Positions 1-16,100 are shown, numbered from the stretch's first letter. The stretch is 64,000 nucleotides of DNA from Psococerastis gibbosa (GCA_963971405.1 OZ020491.1:1184910-1248909); one strand, 5' to 3'. Numbers and translations are program-made. Notes: generated from the sequence alone by a model not told the origin.

Positions 1-824
1 TATGCTCCCCAGATAAAAATGTATCGCTAAGTTCATAAACTTCCATTGCTGGTACTGTGCACTTGCGATACACAGCCTAGTATCTTAAAAATTGATTATT
101 TTACGCAACAGCTTCTTCATTCGACACATATCAGTCAGCTATCAGGAAGCTGCATACAGTATCAGGTTCCGTGGAAAACGATCCTTTTTCCTACGGTGAA
201 TGGCTTTCTTGCCATTCGCCTAATCGAAAATATAGACAATTTTCTTACTTTCTGCACTAACCCCTCGGTACTATGGAAGTTTACGAATTAGTCTGTCCCG
301 GTACTTGTGAGCTGCAGAGGCTTTTCAATTTTATCTGGCCTATAGTATCGAAACACTAATATAGTTATCTTAAGATGGTTGTTGTTACTAATACGTCAAT
401 GAAGTTTCTACTCAGGAGTTAAGATAATTTCAATATATTCTTCATATACATAAACGTCGTAGTGCCCCATGCATTGACTAGGATCCTTCGATTTGCAACG
501 GGTTACATTATATAGGTGGCGTAAATGTCTTACCCCATTTTTAATAGTCTAATATAATGGGAATAGAATCGATGCTCTTACTTTCTTCCACGAATCATGT
601 TAAAATTCCTAAATGCTATAGACTCGAGGAAAGCACTTCCAACCAGACACCAACATTTCATTCACTTAAGTTCACAACCAGCAAAGTGCAAAGTGTGCCA
701 AATAACGTTTTCACTTCAAAATTCCAATGACTGAGCGCACAAGTACCTGGACTGAAAATAGCTGCACTTAAATTACTCCCAAATTTACATCTACCAACTC
801 ATGAGCTCGCCCAAATCAACGAAA
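1..824. other. 3' flank of the PDZ/coiled-coil gene, no recognised feature
   Basis: AT-rich sequence downstream of the stop codon at 825-827 of the minus-strand gene. The open frames here have no recognisable domain, and I see no repeat shared with the rest of the window. It probably contains that gene's 3' UTR. Confidence 0.4.
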
Positions 825-1143
825 TCAGCACCATTTTTCACCGACATGCAGAGTCCTCGCTTTGCTGTGGTGAAAATTGCTGGGCCACCGGAACCCGTGG
901 GGCCCATCACTGTCTCCGGGTCCGTTTGGGGGCTGGGGCGCCGCTCCCTTGTGTCGCAGCCGTCGCGATGTCGCTCCAGGCGCCGCGAGCTGCATGCTCT
1001 GCAGACTGGTCGCTCTCTGTATGGACAGCCTCAGCGGCTTCTTTGGCGGTTCTGGCTTGGGATGCCTCGTCAGGGTGTCTTGTCCTGAGGTGTCGGCGTC
1101 CAGGTCTAAGGATTTTACACTCCTGTCTCGATGAGATCGGTAC
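825..1143 (-). CDS. PDZ gene terminal exon 9 (residues 413-518 and stop)
   Basis: The acceptor TTGCAG at 1144-1149 joins in phase to exon 8. It encodes a basic Ser/Pro-rich tail containing RHPKPEPPKKPLRLSIQR and ends HVGEKWC before TGA at 825-827. Three frames are open here because the region is GC-rich; the spliced phase picks this one. Confidence 0.8.
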
Positions 1144-4100
1144 CTGCAATGATGAATATGATCCATATTCCATTTCCAGTGGCAATCATCAGACTATAAA
1201 TATTGACTTTTTGTTTTATTAATAAGCCAACCTAGCGGAGTTAGGGCTATAAAGCCCTCTTACACTCAACTAGGAAGACCCGGGACCGCCTAGCGCCTAC
1301 TTTACATGCCCTCCGAAGCATGGCCAGAAAATGTAGCATGTGTGGGACTCGAACCAACTTTGCGGGTGAAAGTCAGATTCCTTACCACTAATTAACATGT
1401 CCTATCAGACTACATGTCATGATCATACTATACTCAGAGACAATCTTGCACTGCAACGGACGATCGCAATATGACAGGCGTACGGAAATTAGTCATTGGA
1501 GGAAATGGGTTGGGGTTGGTAGTTGCAAAATAACAGTATATTTCTGAACGCACTTCAGAAGATGTTAGGTCGCTAACGTGTCAAGGAGAAAACCATACAC
1601 CTGCGTGAGGTCAGCGACAGAAATCTGCTGAAGTAATCTCTTGGGCTTTGCAGCAGCCCATTTGCTCCCACGACAAATTTGTCAGAAGTCTACCGTACCT
1701 AGGACACGTCGTTTCCGAACTATAGTCTATGGTCGGCTGCTTTCTCCTCGAACTTCGCTCCATATCCGACAGCGAGTGCATGCTCTGAGCAGTTTTGGTG
1801 CTGTGTATGTACACTGTACTGACGCCAGCATCGCCTGGGCGTTTGCTACGCGGCAACGACGCCGACGTCTCTTCCTTCTCGCTCCGCCTGTTGAGCACGC
1901 GGATTTTATCGCCATGTTGGCTGGGCTTGTAGCTGTCCACGTCGTGGTATTGCTGCGAGGGACCCACTGATGGCTCCGAGTGGTGGCCCTTCCTGGAAAA
2001 TTAACTATGTGTCAATACTTGCAGGAAAGAAAAACACGATTGAAGCTGCCAGATGAGATAGCTAACTAAACACCAAATGACTTTCTGTTCTATTACTAAG
2101 GCAACCTAGCGGAGTTAGGGCTCTAAAGCCTTCTCTTATACTCAACAAGAAAGACCAGGGACCGCCTGCTTTACATGCCCTCCGAAGCTAACCGAAAATA
2201 TAGCAAGTTTGGGACTGGGTTTATGATAACCCTTATAGTGCAGCCTTCGGCTTATTGCTTCGCCTCCTAGTATAACCTAGCCGAAGTTTTCTTAAGCAAT
2301 GATTTGTTTAAAAATGGCGTCATCCACAAATCACAAAATTCCTTATTTTCGTTTGACTACACAATTGATCGCCGTTCCTCATTACATACAGTAAGCCATT
2401 TATACAGAACATTTTGTTTATAATTGATTGATTGATTGATAAGCTAGTGAGAGGTGAAATATCTTCATCAAAGAAGAAAATAATCCTGAGTCCTGATTAA
2501 AAAACGTGTTTTGGCAAGAGCACGACTTCCCGCTTTAGGGCAGCAGTCTCCATGGTACAAATTGCCATGATGATCGCCAATCTTCGCTAGAAGAGGCATA
2601 TAAAGAAGGATAGAAGATAAGCTAGCAAAATGGTTGGGTCTGCTTACCTCCACATGGGGCCATCGCTGTCACTGGGCACGTCACTGCTGCGGGACTTGTT
2701 GGTTCTGGTCGCCTCCGGACTCGACAGCACAGTCAGTTGCGACCCCTTTTGGAACACTTCAACCTGCGCAACAAAAAATGACCAATACAAAGAATGATTA
2801 ATAACTTTATATATAAAAAGACAAAAATTCCATTATTGATTTAGGTAATAGGTAGGCTACTTGTTGGAGCCAGTCTCAAGATGGTGTTACACCGAAACAG
2901 CTGTCATTAAAAATTTATGTAGTGGAATTAAGTGCAATTTTTGTCTTTTTATATGTAAAGTTATTAATCATGTTTCACCTCCACGAAGTCACAGAAGAAA
3001 CTTTCTCATGGACAAAGAATGATACATGAAAACTACTTGAAACTGACATGTTCGATTAAAAATGTAACAGCGTCTGAAAGCGTAGGACAAACTAAAAAGA
3101 ATAACTTATAAGAATATAATATTAAAGGCACGTTTATGTAAAGCAGAAGACTTTCAATTGTTTTGTCAAGTTAGGGAGTTATGCCTACGCCTGACTCGTA
3201 TCTGTACTTGGTTATGTTATGCTTACGTCTGCAACAATGGTAAGCTTGTCCGAGCTTGTCCATTATCACTTTTAGCAGGTGTAGGCAGACAGACAGACGG
3301 GGAGACCTTGCAAGGCCAGCGCCACGCACAGCCAAGTGTGAGCGACTGGATCCTATACTACAAGGTTTCGCATACCTTAGAAAACTCCCGATTGAACTGA
3401 GAGCGGCGAGAAATGCTTCTAACTTCCCTAAATTGCTTAGAAACCATCTCTTAGAGAAAGCTTTCTACACGGTCACTGAGGCACTAGCACAATGACAGAA
3501 CTACCTGATTTTGACGATACTCTGACGATTTTATCTTATACTTCACATGTATTGTATAATTTAAAGGAAATATTTATTGTATTGTATTGTACATCGAGGA
3601 CGTGTACGGGTATAACAGTTTCCCAACGGCCAAAAATGTATACGAAAACAATACAAATAATTTCAGAAATCCATGGTGTCGTTGACATTGGACAAGGGAC
3701 CAATGGGCCACTATAATAGGCCTAGGTCCATAAAAGTCCATCAGTACCTGATATATACGCCTGCGTCTAGTATATGCAACAATGAACAGCAATCATTGCT
3801 CTTTGATGACAATGTCTGATTTTAATTTTTATTTGCTCTTATTAACGCCAGTCAATTCACATTTATTGTGGTTTATTTAGGATTAGTTATCCTTACCTGC
3901 GGTGTGAGCGTCTTCTCCTTGAAGGTCAGCAGTTCGGCCACCTGGTCCTCCAAGTATGATATCCGGTGGGTCAGTCTTAGGTTCTCTCTGCGCAGGCTGT
4001 CGTCTGCGGTGGTCGGCGGCGCCCATATCCGACAGACGACCAGCTCCGCTTTGACCGGGCAGACCGCCAGCAGCCGGGAGAGCTCGTCTCTTGAGGTGGA

Positions 4101-7100
4101 CAGTGTCAGTTTGCCGTTTACTTCGACTATTCTGTAAGATTAATCAATTGAGTGGATGAGTAACTTCAACAGTTCTACAGATCAATTAAGGCGCAATTCG
4201 GAGAGGCTCCGGCTGCCATTCCGTCGATTGCTAGCTACGAGCACAACAAGGACTTTGATACAATGTAGGAAAATCATGAGCGATCTCACCCGCTCTGGCT
4301 GCCACTACAATGGACCCCTGGACATGCTCGTGAAATGAGGAAGCGGATGGACTCGCCAGAGAAGGAGCTGGTATTGGTATGGAACAACCTGACAAACCCA
4401 TGACTTTAAGTGACTGTAAGAGGATTAATAATAGGGTATAATCTCTTCCCGCTTGGTTGTGTATAAAGGCGTGTTTCATTAGTATTTAGTTCTCTATGGT
4501 ACCTTGCCGAACCGGTCACATAATTATTATATTTTATTGTGGATCAGCAGCCAGATCGAGGCGATTATAATACCGGTATTTATTTAATCCCCTGGAATTA
4601 AAAATGTAACCAAGATAATTTTATAATGGAAAGTGCTATTCAAAATTTGTTTGTTTACAGTTATAATCCCAGGGTATTTATTTAACCCCGGTATTATAAT
4701 CGCCATGATCAGCCTGCAGTTGTGTCTTATTCAGTCACTTAAAAATACGAGTACGTATAAGCTCCACGAAGTCACTTTGACACCTACTATGATGCCCATA
4801 GATCATAAACCGTGGCATAGAGGGTGGTTTGTGCCCGGTTAATCCCATGGAGGTGGGCTTGGAGATACAGAAACTCGAAAATTGACAGTAAGCTTACGCC
4901 TCACCTCAATGTTTATGGGGCTCCTTTGCTGGGATCATTAGACGTTGAAATCGTTAAATTATAGTAAAAGACGAGTTAACACACCTGTCGCCCTTCTTGA
5001 GGCCCGACTCCTCCGTGGCCCACTGCACCACCAGTCCGGGGCGGTCGTCCGAGCTGCCAGCACCGAACTGGGGCGACTTGGGATCGCATTCCACGGTAAC
5101 GGCCTGCAGGACCAGCCTGCCCGGCGGTTGTAGACACGAGAACAGCGTGGGTGACGGTTTTGCTTCTAAGCTGGCTTGAAGAGCTCGCTTCTCTTCTCGC
5201 ACTCCTAAAATAAACAACAATTATTAGACAGCGCAATATATAGAGGCAAGGTAAGCGGGGTAAACCTTGAGCCTATTTACATCAACCGACGTATTTTGGT
5301 CATGAATCCATCAAGCCGTTAGTGGTAAAATCCAATGCCTTAGACACTACTGGGTGTACCTCAACCCATTATTAGGTTTTTGCAAGAAAAAAACTTTTTT
5401 CACAGAAAATTGTGAGTTTTATTTAAGGATATTATTATTATTAAAGGCTTTTTATGGACATAGGCCTACAGGTAGTGTGGCTCATTGAAACTTGCGCAGC
5501 CAACGACCCCATCAGTTTTCAGACCATTTTTATTCTTCCTCGATGTACCTTTTGAGGCACTTGACCAAAGATTCTTGTATTATTGAGCGTGTGCCCTTTC
5601 TATAGCTTCTCTAATCTCCGAGAGCGCAACTGGTAGAGCTAGCTCGGCCCAGATAACCCCATTTGGAGCCTTCTTCCGCAAGTTTAGCGGCTTGCTCATT
5701 TCTAGGGATGCCTTCAGGCTTCGTGAGTTGACACCCAAACTAATTTCAATCAATCAAATCAATATAATCATAGTATGTACATTTGAGAGACAAAAATACT
5801 GTGGACCTGGTAGGCCGTGGCCCGTGATGGGTCCAAAACAACTGTTAATCTTAATATATAATAATAATAGTTAATAGAAAATCCAAACAAGGAGTAGGGA
5901 GCATATTTAATAGTAGTTAGGAACTATTTGAAATAAATATTCTGAATTGTAGGAATTTAGGAATTGGCTAATTTGAGTCTGGAAATATTTAACATTTGAT
6001 ACCGGTAGTTGTTTTATTTCATCTAGTAGCCGGTTGTAAGCTAAGATAGATAAATATTCATGTTGAAAATTGGATGTTTGATATTTGGGTATTTGTAGAT
6101 TGTTATTCACACCTAAGCGAGTGGCCCTGCCATGATGAATAAAATCGACTTGCCCTTCTGGTGTTGAGTTTGTGATGAAGCGATACAGGAGCAATTTTTA
6201 ATATAAAGTGATTGTAAAGTCGGGACGCTTAACTCTGTAAATAGACCCTCTGAAGGGTACCTATACGTTTTATTTAGACTGACCCTAAGAATGCGTTTCA
6301 GCGCTATTTTGATAGGGTATAGATGTAACTGGTGAGCACCACCCCAAGCCAATATGCTGTAGGCTGCAATAGATTGTGCAAAAGAAAAGTATATTTGTCT
6401 TAATACGTTTCTGTCTAAGATGTGGTGAAGTCTTTTGAATTTATATATAGTTTTCCTTAACCTTCTGGCCGTAACAAGGATAACTTGGCAGTTTCGATCT
6501 TGGAATATTTTTACAGTGCATTATTGTTACAGCTGCGGCAGCGCAAGGGCCAAGTCCTCTAACATACAACCTCTTACCTAGCAGTGCCAACTCTTCTCTG
6601 CCCAGCTCGTACTCCATCTCGGCTTGTCGTATTCGCACATCTATATTACTCTCATTGGCATCTATCTTGTGGAGAGCGTCAGTCACGCGCGCGATGTTCC
6701 CCTTGCGCATGTCCTCTTCGAGTCGGAGGTTCTGTAGACGCAGCTCGGCCGCACGCCGTTCTGACGCGTCCAGCGGTCTGGGCGGACATATCACCTGGCC
6801 TGAGGACGAACAAACAAATAAAAATAAATAATGAATTTTTGTTGAATTACTAAGCCTGAAATTAAAAAAAATAACTTTCATCTACTAAATGGCCACTCAA
6901 GTGAAGTACTCCAGCCCTACTATACCGTTTACAGATTAACTTACACCGAGGATAGGATTAAATTATTCTCAATAAACGCCAAGGTGTCACGTGACAAGAA
7001 TAAAAGCATTTAACTTATCAGGCATTAATGAGCAATCCGATTCTATTAATTCATTAATACTGATTGGACACAGTTGAGAAAGGCATGGGCCGTGCGAATT

Positions 7101-10100
7101 TTTTCGTAGTGTTTCACTCTAATAATAACAGTCACCAATTCATAGTGGAAGCCAGATTCTGCATATAAAAAAGTAGAGGACCTTTCTATCAGTCCCATGA
7201 GTTCTCAATGATCTACAATCAACATTTCAAAATAGGGAGTGACGTTTAGGGCTGTCGCTGTCGTATTAAAGTGACATATCGTACCTTGAAGGGTTTGTAT
7301 AGTGTTCTCCTTGTCCCGGAGAGCTCTTCTAAGCATTTCGAGTTCCTTGCAGGAGCCGACGAGCGTGGCAGTTTTAGGTGTGGAGGGCTTGCCAGTCACG
7401 GACCCATTGGCACTCTTCTTTCCGTTCTTCCGGCGGGGCGTTGTAGATAGCGAGACCTCAATACTGGCCATCTGCAAAAGATAACAAAGCTTAAAGGTAC
7501 AGTTGCCATACTTTATCAACAGTTAAAGATTCGTGATGAATTAGTAGAATCCGGGATGATATGCCGTGGTCGTTCTGAAATGTACTTCCCAACGTTTCGT
7601 CAACTTCTGCGGTCAACATCTTCAGTGGAACTGCGTAGACTTATAAGATTGCATCTCGGAGGCTCAGCAGCAACTGTCGGATTCTACTGATTCATCACGT
7701 AACTCCGGCCATGAAAGCCTTTGTAATTATATAGTTAAAAATTCATCGCTTTTGCGGCACAGTGGAACTGCTACAAAGAGCAGGAACAGACATGTAGAAT
7801 TTAGAAAGTAGGATTACCTTCTTTATCTATAAATAATGACTTTTTATCTATTACTAAGACAAGTTTACACTCGACTAGGATAGGCCGGGACCGCCTAATT
7901 TACATGCCATCCGAATCATAAAGCATGAACAGAAAATATAGCCAGTGCGGACTAGCAACAACAATCTTTCGGTTGAAAGTTCGCACTACTACTCTGCATG
8001 TCCTCCTACATGCCCAACTTCTTAGCATTCCCCCCTCCCCCCCCCCCCCCCACAGGAGCATAAGATTGAGAATATAAGGATTTCGATGACATAGTGGTAC
8101 CTAGTTCGTACATTACATGTGCGAGGCTCTACACATCATGCGATCGGCGACCTCTCGCAACTCAACACAGGTACTACCTACAGAGGCGGCTGAAGACTGA
8201 AGAGGTTATGTTAGGTTAGGTGATGAGAAGAGAACGGACGTTTTCAAAATAGCTACTTCGGCCCTCGGGGTTCAAACCCAGGCAGGATGCGAAATATCAA
8301 CTAAGACATAATATCACCTCAAGCAATTTTAAATTATTATGCACTGTAAGTGTGATAATTAGATGTAGGCAATGTTAGATGAGGATTTACACTCAGAGCA
8401 GTAGTTTCTCTAAGCTCCAAACATTTGGAGAGCCCTTAGTCACTGCGCGAGGTAAGTTACCACAAAATACCACAGGTACCATTTAAACACTACTGTACAT
8501 AACAAATATCACATTAATACAGGTATTGCGAAAGAACAGTTAATAAAAAGTCTTTATATAAAGACTGACAACATACCTACAGGCACAACCATGTTAGGGA
8601 ACTAACAGCTAACTGCCGAGAGGTAGGCCTACTAGAGCGGACAGATGTGGGCCCCACCACAACACGGAATGCCATTGTTCTGGTACCTACATCACTAATT
8701 CACAGGTCCTCCCATACATCAAGGCAACCAAAACCTACTGTACCGCGACCTCGACCTATTCTGCACAAAAATTATGCATATTCAAAAATTTGGAATGGGT
8801 GGTCATTGAGGTGTTTGGGGATTCAATGATCAGCAGTACCCAAGCAAGTCAACTACTTCAATCAGTACCTACTGTATGTTGATGTTCTACATAGGAGAGA
8901 TGGGGCATTCGTTTCCCGCCAAAATAATTTTGAAGTTATACTTCTTTACGATCGAGAGTGAATTTTGAGGATGCGCGCGCATTTCACAGATTCACAGAAA
9001 AACTTCACAGAATGAAGCTGCCATTTTGTACCAGTGTTTTAGTTCTATCCGTACGTATTATTTCTTGATATAAATCAAAATATTTGTATTTAATTATTAA
9101 CACTAAATATTATTAAATTACAAGCCCTCTTTAGGGGTATGAAAAATAGATGTTGTCCGATTCTCAGACCTACGCAATAAAATTTCATGAGCCCCCCTTG
9201 CACCTGCCGCGGGCAGCAGCTCGGCCTTCGGCCTCGCTCATGTAAATGCGGCAAAATTTCATGAGAATCAGTAAAGCCGTTTCGGAGGTAAAGGCGGAAG
9301 ATAAAAAAAAAAGAAATAGGGGTTGATTGTTGAAAATTTAGGGTTATATGTATTTACTAATGCTGTATCATAAAAAAATTAAAAAAAAAATATCTAAAAT
9401 TGGAAAAAAAAATTTAGGGGTGGAAGATAAAAATAGGGGTTGATTGTAAAGGGTTGAAAATTTAGGGCTACATGTATTTACTAATGCTGTATCATAAAAA
9501 AATTAAAATTAAAATTTTTTTTTATCCAAAATTGAAAAAGAAAAATTAGGGGTGGATTACCCTTAATATTTAGGGGTATGAAAAATAGACGTTGTCCGAT
9601 TCTCAGACCTACCCGATATGCACACAAAATTTCATGAGAATCGGTAAAGCCGTTTCGGAGGAGTTCAACTACTAACACCGGGACATGAGAATTTTATATA
9701 TAAGATTACTGTTAAATATTTATTAATACCTAACCTAACATGGTTATTTAATATTTACAAAATAAATAAATAAATGTAATAAAAAGTTTAATAAAATTAG
9801 AATTGAACGTGAAATGTGTTTTAGTTCTATCCGTACGTATTATTTTTAATTTTAATGATGGCAAAGAAGTATAACTTCTCACGCGTGTACATGAGTATAC
9901 ACACCCACTTTTTTTTATTTCTGGGGCTACTTGCCACGTCTCCTATGACAAGCCATTGAAAAAAGTAATAGCTGGCCCCAGGATTAAAAAAAAAAAAAAT
10001 TGACGCGCTCTCCTTTATAGAACTCTAGTTGGACTGAACCGAGGACTGAAGAAAGATGGACTAGATATAAACACACTAAAACTTGGTGGGACAGAACCAG

Positions 10101-13100
10101 ACCGGATCCTTTGGGTCCTCGGCGCGTGGTTTTCAGTCCCTGGCTGTCCAGTTCTAATCAATTTATAGGAAATAGGAAAGCATGCACAAGGCTCACTCGT
10201 ACCCGGCAACATATAAATAAAGAACCGGTCCGAGTTTACTCGAACATGCTTTCCAATTTATCAAGTAGTAGTTAGAGAAAATGAGTAATCTCATGGTAAA
10301 TAATTTCCCTATAGTTTAATTTCCGATATCTCGGGGGGGGGGGGGGGTTGCCCTGCCCACCTGACGTCACTGGAGGTGAGGTAAATTCTAGATAGGTCTG
10401 ACCAAAAAAATTACCACACAGCAATAATGGCAGGGCACGCAATGCATTTGACCGTGAATTTTCAATCATTTTTTCAAAAACATTTTTTTTTGGACAAAAC
10501 CAAATAGTTTTTTGGGAAAGCAATCTGTCCGGTTTCGTTACTCAATTTAACACCTAAAACATGCCTGAAGGTAGAAATCATTGATGGAAAGGTTTCACAG
10601 AAAAATTATTTTTTTAGTCATTTTTTATTAAAATTTAGTTATATTTATTTTTTTTACCCCCAGAAGCAAACTATCAAGGGGCAAGCGACCCCCCGCATTT
10701 TGTCAACATTAATAACGACTACAATACATGTGAATTTAAAAGAAATCGTTGGAGCCGTTTTCGAGAAATAATTTCTTTATACGTTTTTTCGGAGTATTTT
10801 GAAAATAAAACCCCCCCCCCCCCAAATTGAGTTAACCCAAAATAAAAAAAATTGTTTTGAGGTATGATATTAATGAACCAACATGCCGCATTTCATCAAA
10901 ATCGACTGAGTAGTTTGCCCGGAACTCGACGAACAGACAGACAGAGCGACAGAGCGACAGACAGACATTTCGTAAAAACCACTTTTTTGGGTTCCTAGGA
11001 CCTCAAAACGTGTAAATCCTTTGAAATCTCGGAATCGAAAATTTCGACCATCACAAAGCTTTCCTTATACTACGTATAAAGCAATAATAAATAAATAAAT
11101 AAATACTGATTTTTTTTGTTTTATTACTACTCCAACCTAGCGGAGTTAGGGCTATAAAGCCCTCTCTTACACTCAACTAGGAAGACCCGGGACCGCCTGC
11201 TTTACATGCCCTCCGAAGCATGGCCAGAAAATGTAGGTAATGTGGGACTCGAACCAACAACCTTTCGGGTGAAAGTCAGAGTCCGTAGCACTACTCTACA
11301 TGTCATGACACATCAAGCTCTAGACTACGTTGCCCTCTCCTCCCTTTACCAAAAGTACCAACAAATGACCTTCGATGACCTTCGATAGCATAGTGGCAGC
11401 TTGTTCGTACTTGTGCGGGTCTACACTTCATGCGATCGGTGACCTGTATTACCTACAGAGGCGACTGAAGAGGTTATTCGGATACATTCATTGAATTGTT
11501 TGTATGCGAATAATATATATATTTTTTTAAATCATAATAATAATAATAAAAAGTTAGATACAAAAACAAGGGGAGGGGGGACTGGGAGGCTACAGCCCCC
11601 AATATTTATTGACTTTACACTAGATAGAATTGAACTTTCCCGACGTGTGACCTTTCATTAGGTACTATAATCTAATCCTAGTTAACGGGCCTGCACAGAA
11701 GCATTCAACATATTTATGAAATTTGCTTACGTGCATGGTTGCCTAAACATCATCTTGCAGGCGTTTCCAATTTCAAATAATACAATATTTCCATTATTTG
11801 CCGCCTTCAAAACTATCAATCCAAATCAATATCAATCAGCACAACCTACACTAGTTCACCATTATAACTACGCGCAGTACTGCTCAATCTACTGAACAAT
11901 ACAGCCGACAGGAAACATCACAACAGCTAAAAACACAGCTGACGTCACGGGAAGCAACAGGTGAAAGTTGGAAAGTAGCGTGAAAGTCGCAGGAAAGGGG
12001 TCTGTGTTCATATAGCACCCACAGCATTCCCGGGCGGACAAGCTGGGTTGGCCGAGCGGTCTAAGGCGCCAGACTTAAGTTCTGGTTCCCGAGAGGGAGC
12101 GTGGGTTCGAACCCCACACTCAGCAAATTTTTCCGCCGCAAATTTGCTCTGATATTAGTGATGGAGTGAATTTTACTCTTTAATTGATGGGCTTAAGACG
12201 TCCGGGTAACTTATTTCCTACGCCAACAAAATGTCATTAACATACTGTAGTTTAAAATGTTATTAAAACGTGATGATATTACAAGCATTCTTAAGCTTTT
12301 TTTTTATGCATAAGCTAAAATGCTAGGACGTCGACGGAAACACAAGTGTATATGTTTATATAGACACACGTATTTATTAATTTATTATTTATATTTTTTG
12401 CCGGGCTATATAGAGGCTACAATATTGGCGCTAGGAAATACGGGACTAGTGGTTAACAATTAAATTATATAACTATTGATGAATGAAATTGTATAGGTAC
12501 TCTCCAATATGTAATGTACAATAAGGTAATAATTTCAGTTTAAATTAAAAGTACATGTCAACACATCGCCCCGGTAAGGCAAGGGACATGGGTGATACCA
12601 ATGTTATTGTCAACCATTTGTCCAGGTTTTCTATAATATAATATTTGAAATGAGCTACTCCAAAGTCCAGCAAGCTTCAAGCACCCAAAACGCAACCAAT
12701 AACAGGTGACATTGATTCATTAGAGGTTTCTGGCATGGAAAGACCAGTGATACAGAGATTAGAGACCCCCCTCCCCCAAGTCAAATGTCAAAGGAAATGT
12801 CCTTTTACATGCTCATTTAAGTATGTGGGCGCCACTTGCAGCGTTTGGCCACAGTTTAGGAAACTTTCAAAACTAAGTGGCTGCTACAAACTGCATATCA
12901 ACATGTAAAGGAATGTTTTTTTTAACTTTATGAGATCGGTAATTACCGAGAAATTTTAGTTTGTCCAAAAAAGGATTCGATTTGCTCATTAACATTGGAG
13001 AAAATCGTAGTAGGTGCTGTAAGCATAGAGCCTATACATTAACTTAATAGGGGAAAATATTCCCAGACGTATTTAAATTTTGAAAAACATGTTAGAACGG

Positions 13101-16100
13101 CATTTAATGTATGTGAAATTTCTGAAATTGATATCCTTAGGGCTAGCCAGTCTACTTTTCAAATAATTGCTTCATTTTTTTACGTGAGCCAGGTAAACGG
13201 TCTAGTAGGAAATGAGTTGCAGGTTGAGTGCACTCCATCCCAACCCATTACCCCATTATATTAATTACTGATCACCGTGACGCCCCAGTTTTTCGGCGCC
13301 TTTCTTCAACAAAAACGCATCCTCAGGCTGTGTTTCAGGTATAGGAGCCAAGTGTAACTTTCATTTAAGTTTAATATTTAATGTATAACTTCAAACCTAC
13401 CTATTCAGGCATGTAGGTTTTTCCTATGAATACTCCTAATTGGATGCATCTATAATTATTACAGTTCGTTCGAATTAAGCTCGATAAACCGTCATGTAGA
13501 GGAAGATTCGCAGTAACAACCCCCATTAGTATGGGGATGTGCTGCGTTGGCGTAGGCGATTGGCATATCAAAATATGCCATTCAACGCAACTCTAGGCAG
13601 TGTTAAAAACCGCCTGATAAGAAACAAGCGGATTCTGAACTAACATTAATTGTAGCATGTTGGAAGCGGAAACTACCTGTTAGCCTACTTGGCGGTTTAT
13701 CTCTTAAATTGATATTCGCCATGGATTGTACTCGTATGTTGCTGTAGCTGGGTATGCCAATGATAGCCTGCGGATTGCGATGTACTACATGTTGGGACTC
13801 TAGGGATAATTTATGAGTGTTTCTATAACGGCCATTTTGAAGCCAGTGGAAAATTTTCCAATAAAAAAGACATACCTTAGCTTCAAGGGTCTCTAGCTGG
13901 GCCATTCTTGGTTCCAAAGGGGAGTTCGGAGTCCCCGGTGATTGCAAAGCGGTCTGTAAAAAAGGAAAAACTAAATTATTATCTATACTTATATATTTCA
14001 AGCAATTTTTTACAATACTTACTTTGGGGAGTGCGGTATACTGTTACATACAAGTAGTACGGTTGATCTGGACCTACTGTTCAGTGTTGCTACAGGTATG
14101 ATATATATAATACATTGTGAGAGGAAACTTGGATATGGAAAGAGGTGAGATAGGTTGCGAACCTTTCGCCTTCTAAACCATGTCCACGACAGGACTTGCC
14201 ACTGCATTTCCCAATCCATGTACAGCGTATTCGCAAATCAACACGCGGCAAATCATTATTAACGTTGTATATTAAGATCTATTTGGAAGAAGTAACAAAA
14301 AAAATGCAAGGCATTTTTAATTTCCCAGCTATAGCCAATCAAATTCCAGCGCACTCCCTGCTAGCCCTATGCTGTCTAGCCGGCTGTGATGAGTCATAAA
14401 AAAACATATCAGAAATCCCATTATGGACTCGCACCGTAGAACTTGCTATATCACCGTAATAACAATTGCAAATGCGTAAAATATAGCCTGAATCATGAAA
14501 TCATATAATGATGTCCCTAATTATGGTCAGGGGACCGTGAAGTTTGCAAGTCAGGGCATATACTCGTAGGACTACCGCCGCAGTAGACCTACCCATGGAG
14601 GGGAGACATCTACAGAGTTCTGGTTAGGTCACCAGGTGTCTAATGTTAGCAGGACGGTTGCTGGTACGGCAGCCCATAGAGCGTCTAAGCCTGTGGGCTC
14701 GTTCTTCAACACCCTGCTCTATTTGGAAGTGGTGTGCAACATGGGTTTCCCCTACCAATGTAGGCCATCCACTACAGATGTGTGAGCGCAAGCCCGGCGA
14801 AAATATTGGATGCAAGTAGGGTTGCCAGTGCAAGATGGTCGGAATTCGCCGGGATCGTCCCGACATTTCATTGGCGTCCCGATATCCCGACAAAACTGAA
14901 AATGTCCCGACATACGGCTTCAAAAATCATCGGCGGGCAAAGTTCAAACATACTAGGACAGGCCTATACGTCCTCCTTCGACAATCCTACATCCATCGAT
15001 GGCTGGCTCGCGAAGTTCCGATCCTGACCAGATCGCCGGCCCATCTTGAGGGAGTCCCACCTCCCTCTTCGTAGTTTCTTAGTTGTCCCGACAAAATTCA
15101 CAAAATCCCGATCTTTGTAACTTTTCCAGATTGTAGTGTACAGATATGGGAACCCTAGATGCTAGCCAAATCGAGATAGGCCTCTTTAAAAGTTTGGCTT
15201 GGCTTGGTAAAACATTGATGAGCTTGGATTGGAGCTTGGTTTGTTTTCAAGCCAAACTCCGAGCCAACCCAGGCTAGGGTCCTCGAAGCTCGGCCCACTG
15301 TTCAGTGCACTGCCAAGTGGACTCTTCCGGACATTGTAGAAGGATGCAGGGCTCAACAAAACATGATTGGCGAAAAAACCTCCTGATAAGCTTATTGGCG
15401 AATCTAACAATCGGCGGTCCCGAACTCTGGTCTGAATTCATAACTGAAGTAAAATCCTCCGAGGACGTGCAGCCTAATCAGCAAGAGAATACTGACAGCA
15501 ATGAAACCCATTTAAATAGCCAATTTCATGCAATGATATAGACTTCTGGGAAGTGAGAACTGTAGGCTCATACAATTTCGTAGATAAGAAAGCACGGTTC
15601 CACAGAATTTCATCTCATAAACAATGTCAGTTCTTAGAAGAAGAAAAAACGGCGCCAGACGGTCAATACCTTTGTCGTATCTTTTAATTGTATCAAAATT
15701 TGAAATTGAAAAGTAAGCTTAACCGATTGATGCACCCTGATGGCTCCTGCAGATCTAGTTTTTTTCCTGGGGGGGGGGGGGCTAACAGCCTGGAGGGTGA
15801 TGAATATTATGTGGTATAGAAAAGCAATCAAGACAAGTTATTGCAGAATTAAGTAGTAGTTTATTATAGCATTTTATAGTTCGAAATTGAGCCTCCTGGG
15901 CTGAGGAAAGCGTGTACTGCAGGTTCACTAGTACCGTTAGTGACGTCACACAGGAAAACTCGCTGCCCGGTCATCAGGGACGGATCTAGCCTATTTGGGA
16001 GGGGGGGGGGCGGGAGTTGTTTGTCAAAATAGGGAAAACATAACATGTAGTATCGATTAAATAAGAGCTTAATAAATTAACTTACAATTGATTTACCAAA

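Noticed and set aside
907-1222. Alternative long frames on both strands
   Set aside because: GC-rich coding exon shadow. Only the frame that continues from the 2648-2763 exon in phase is kept.
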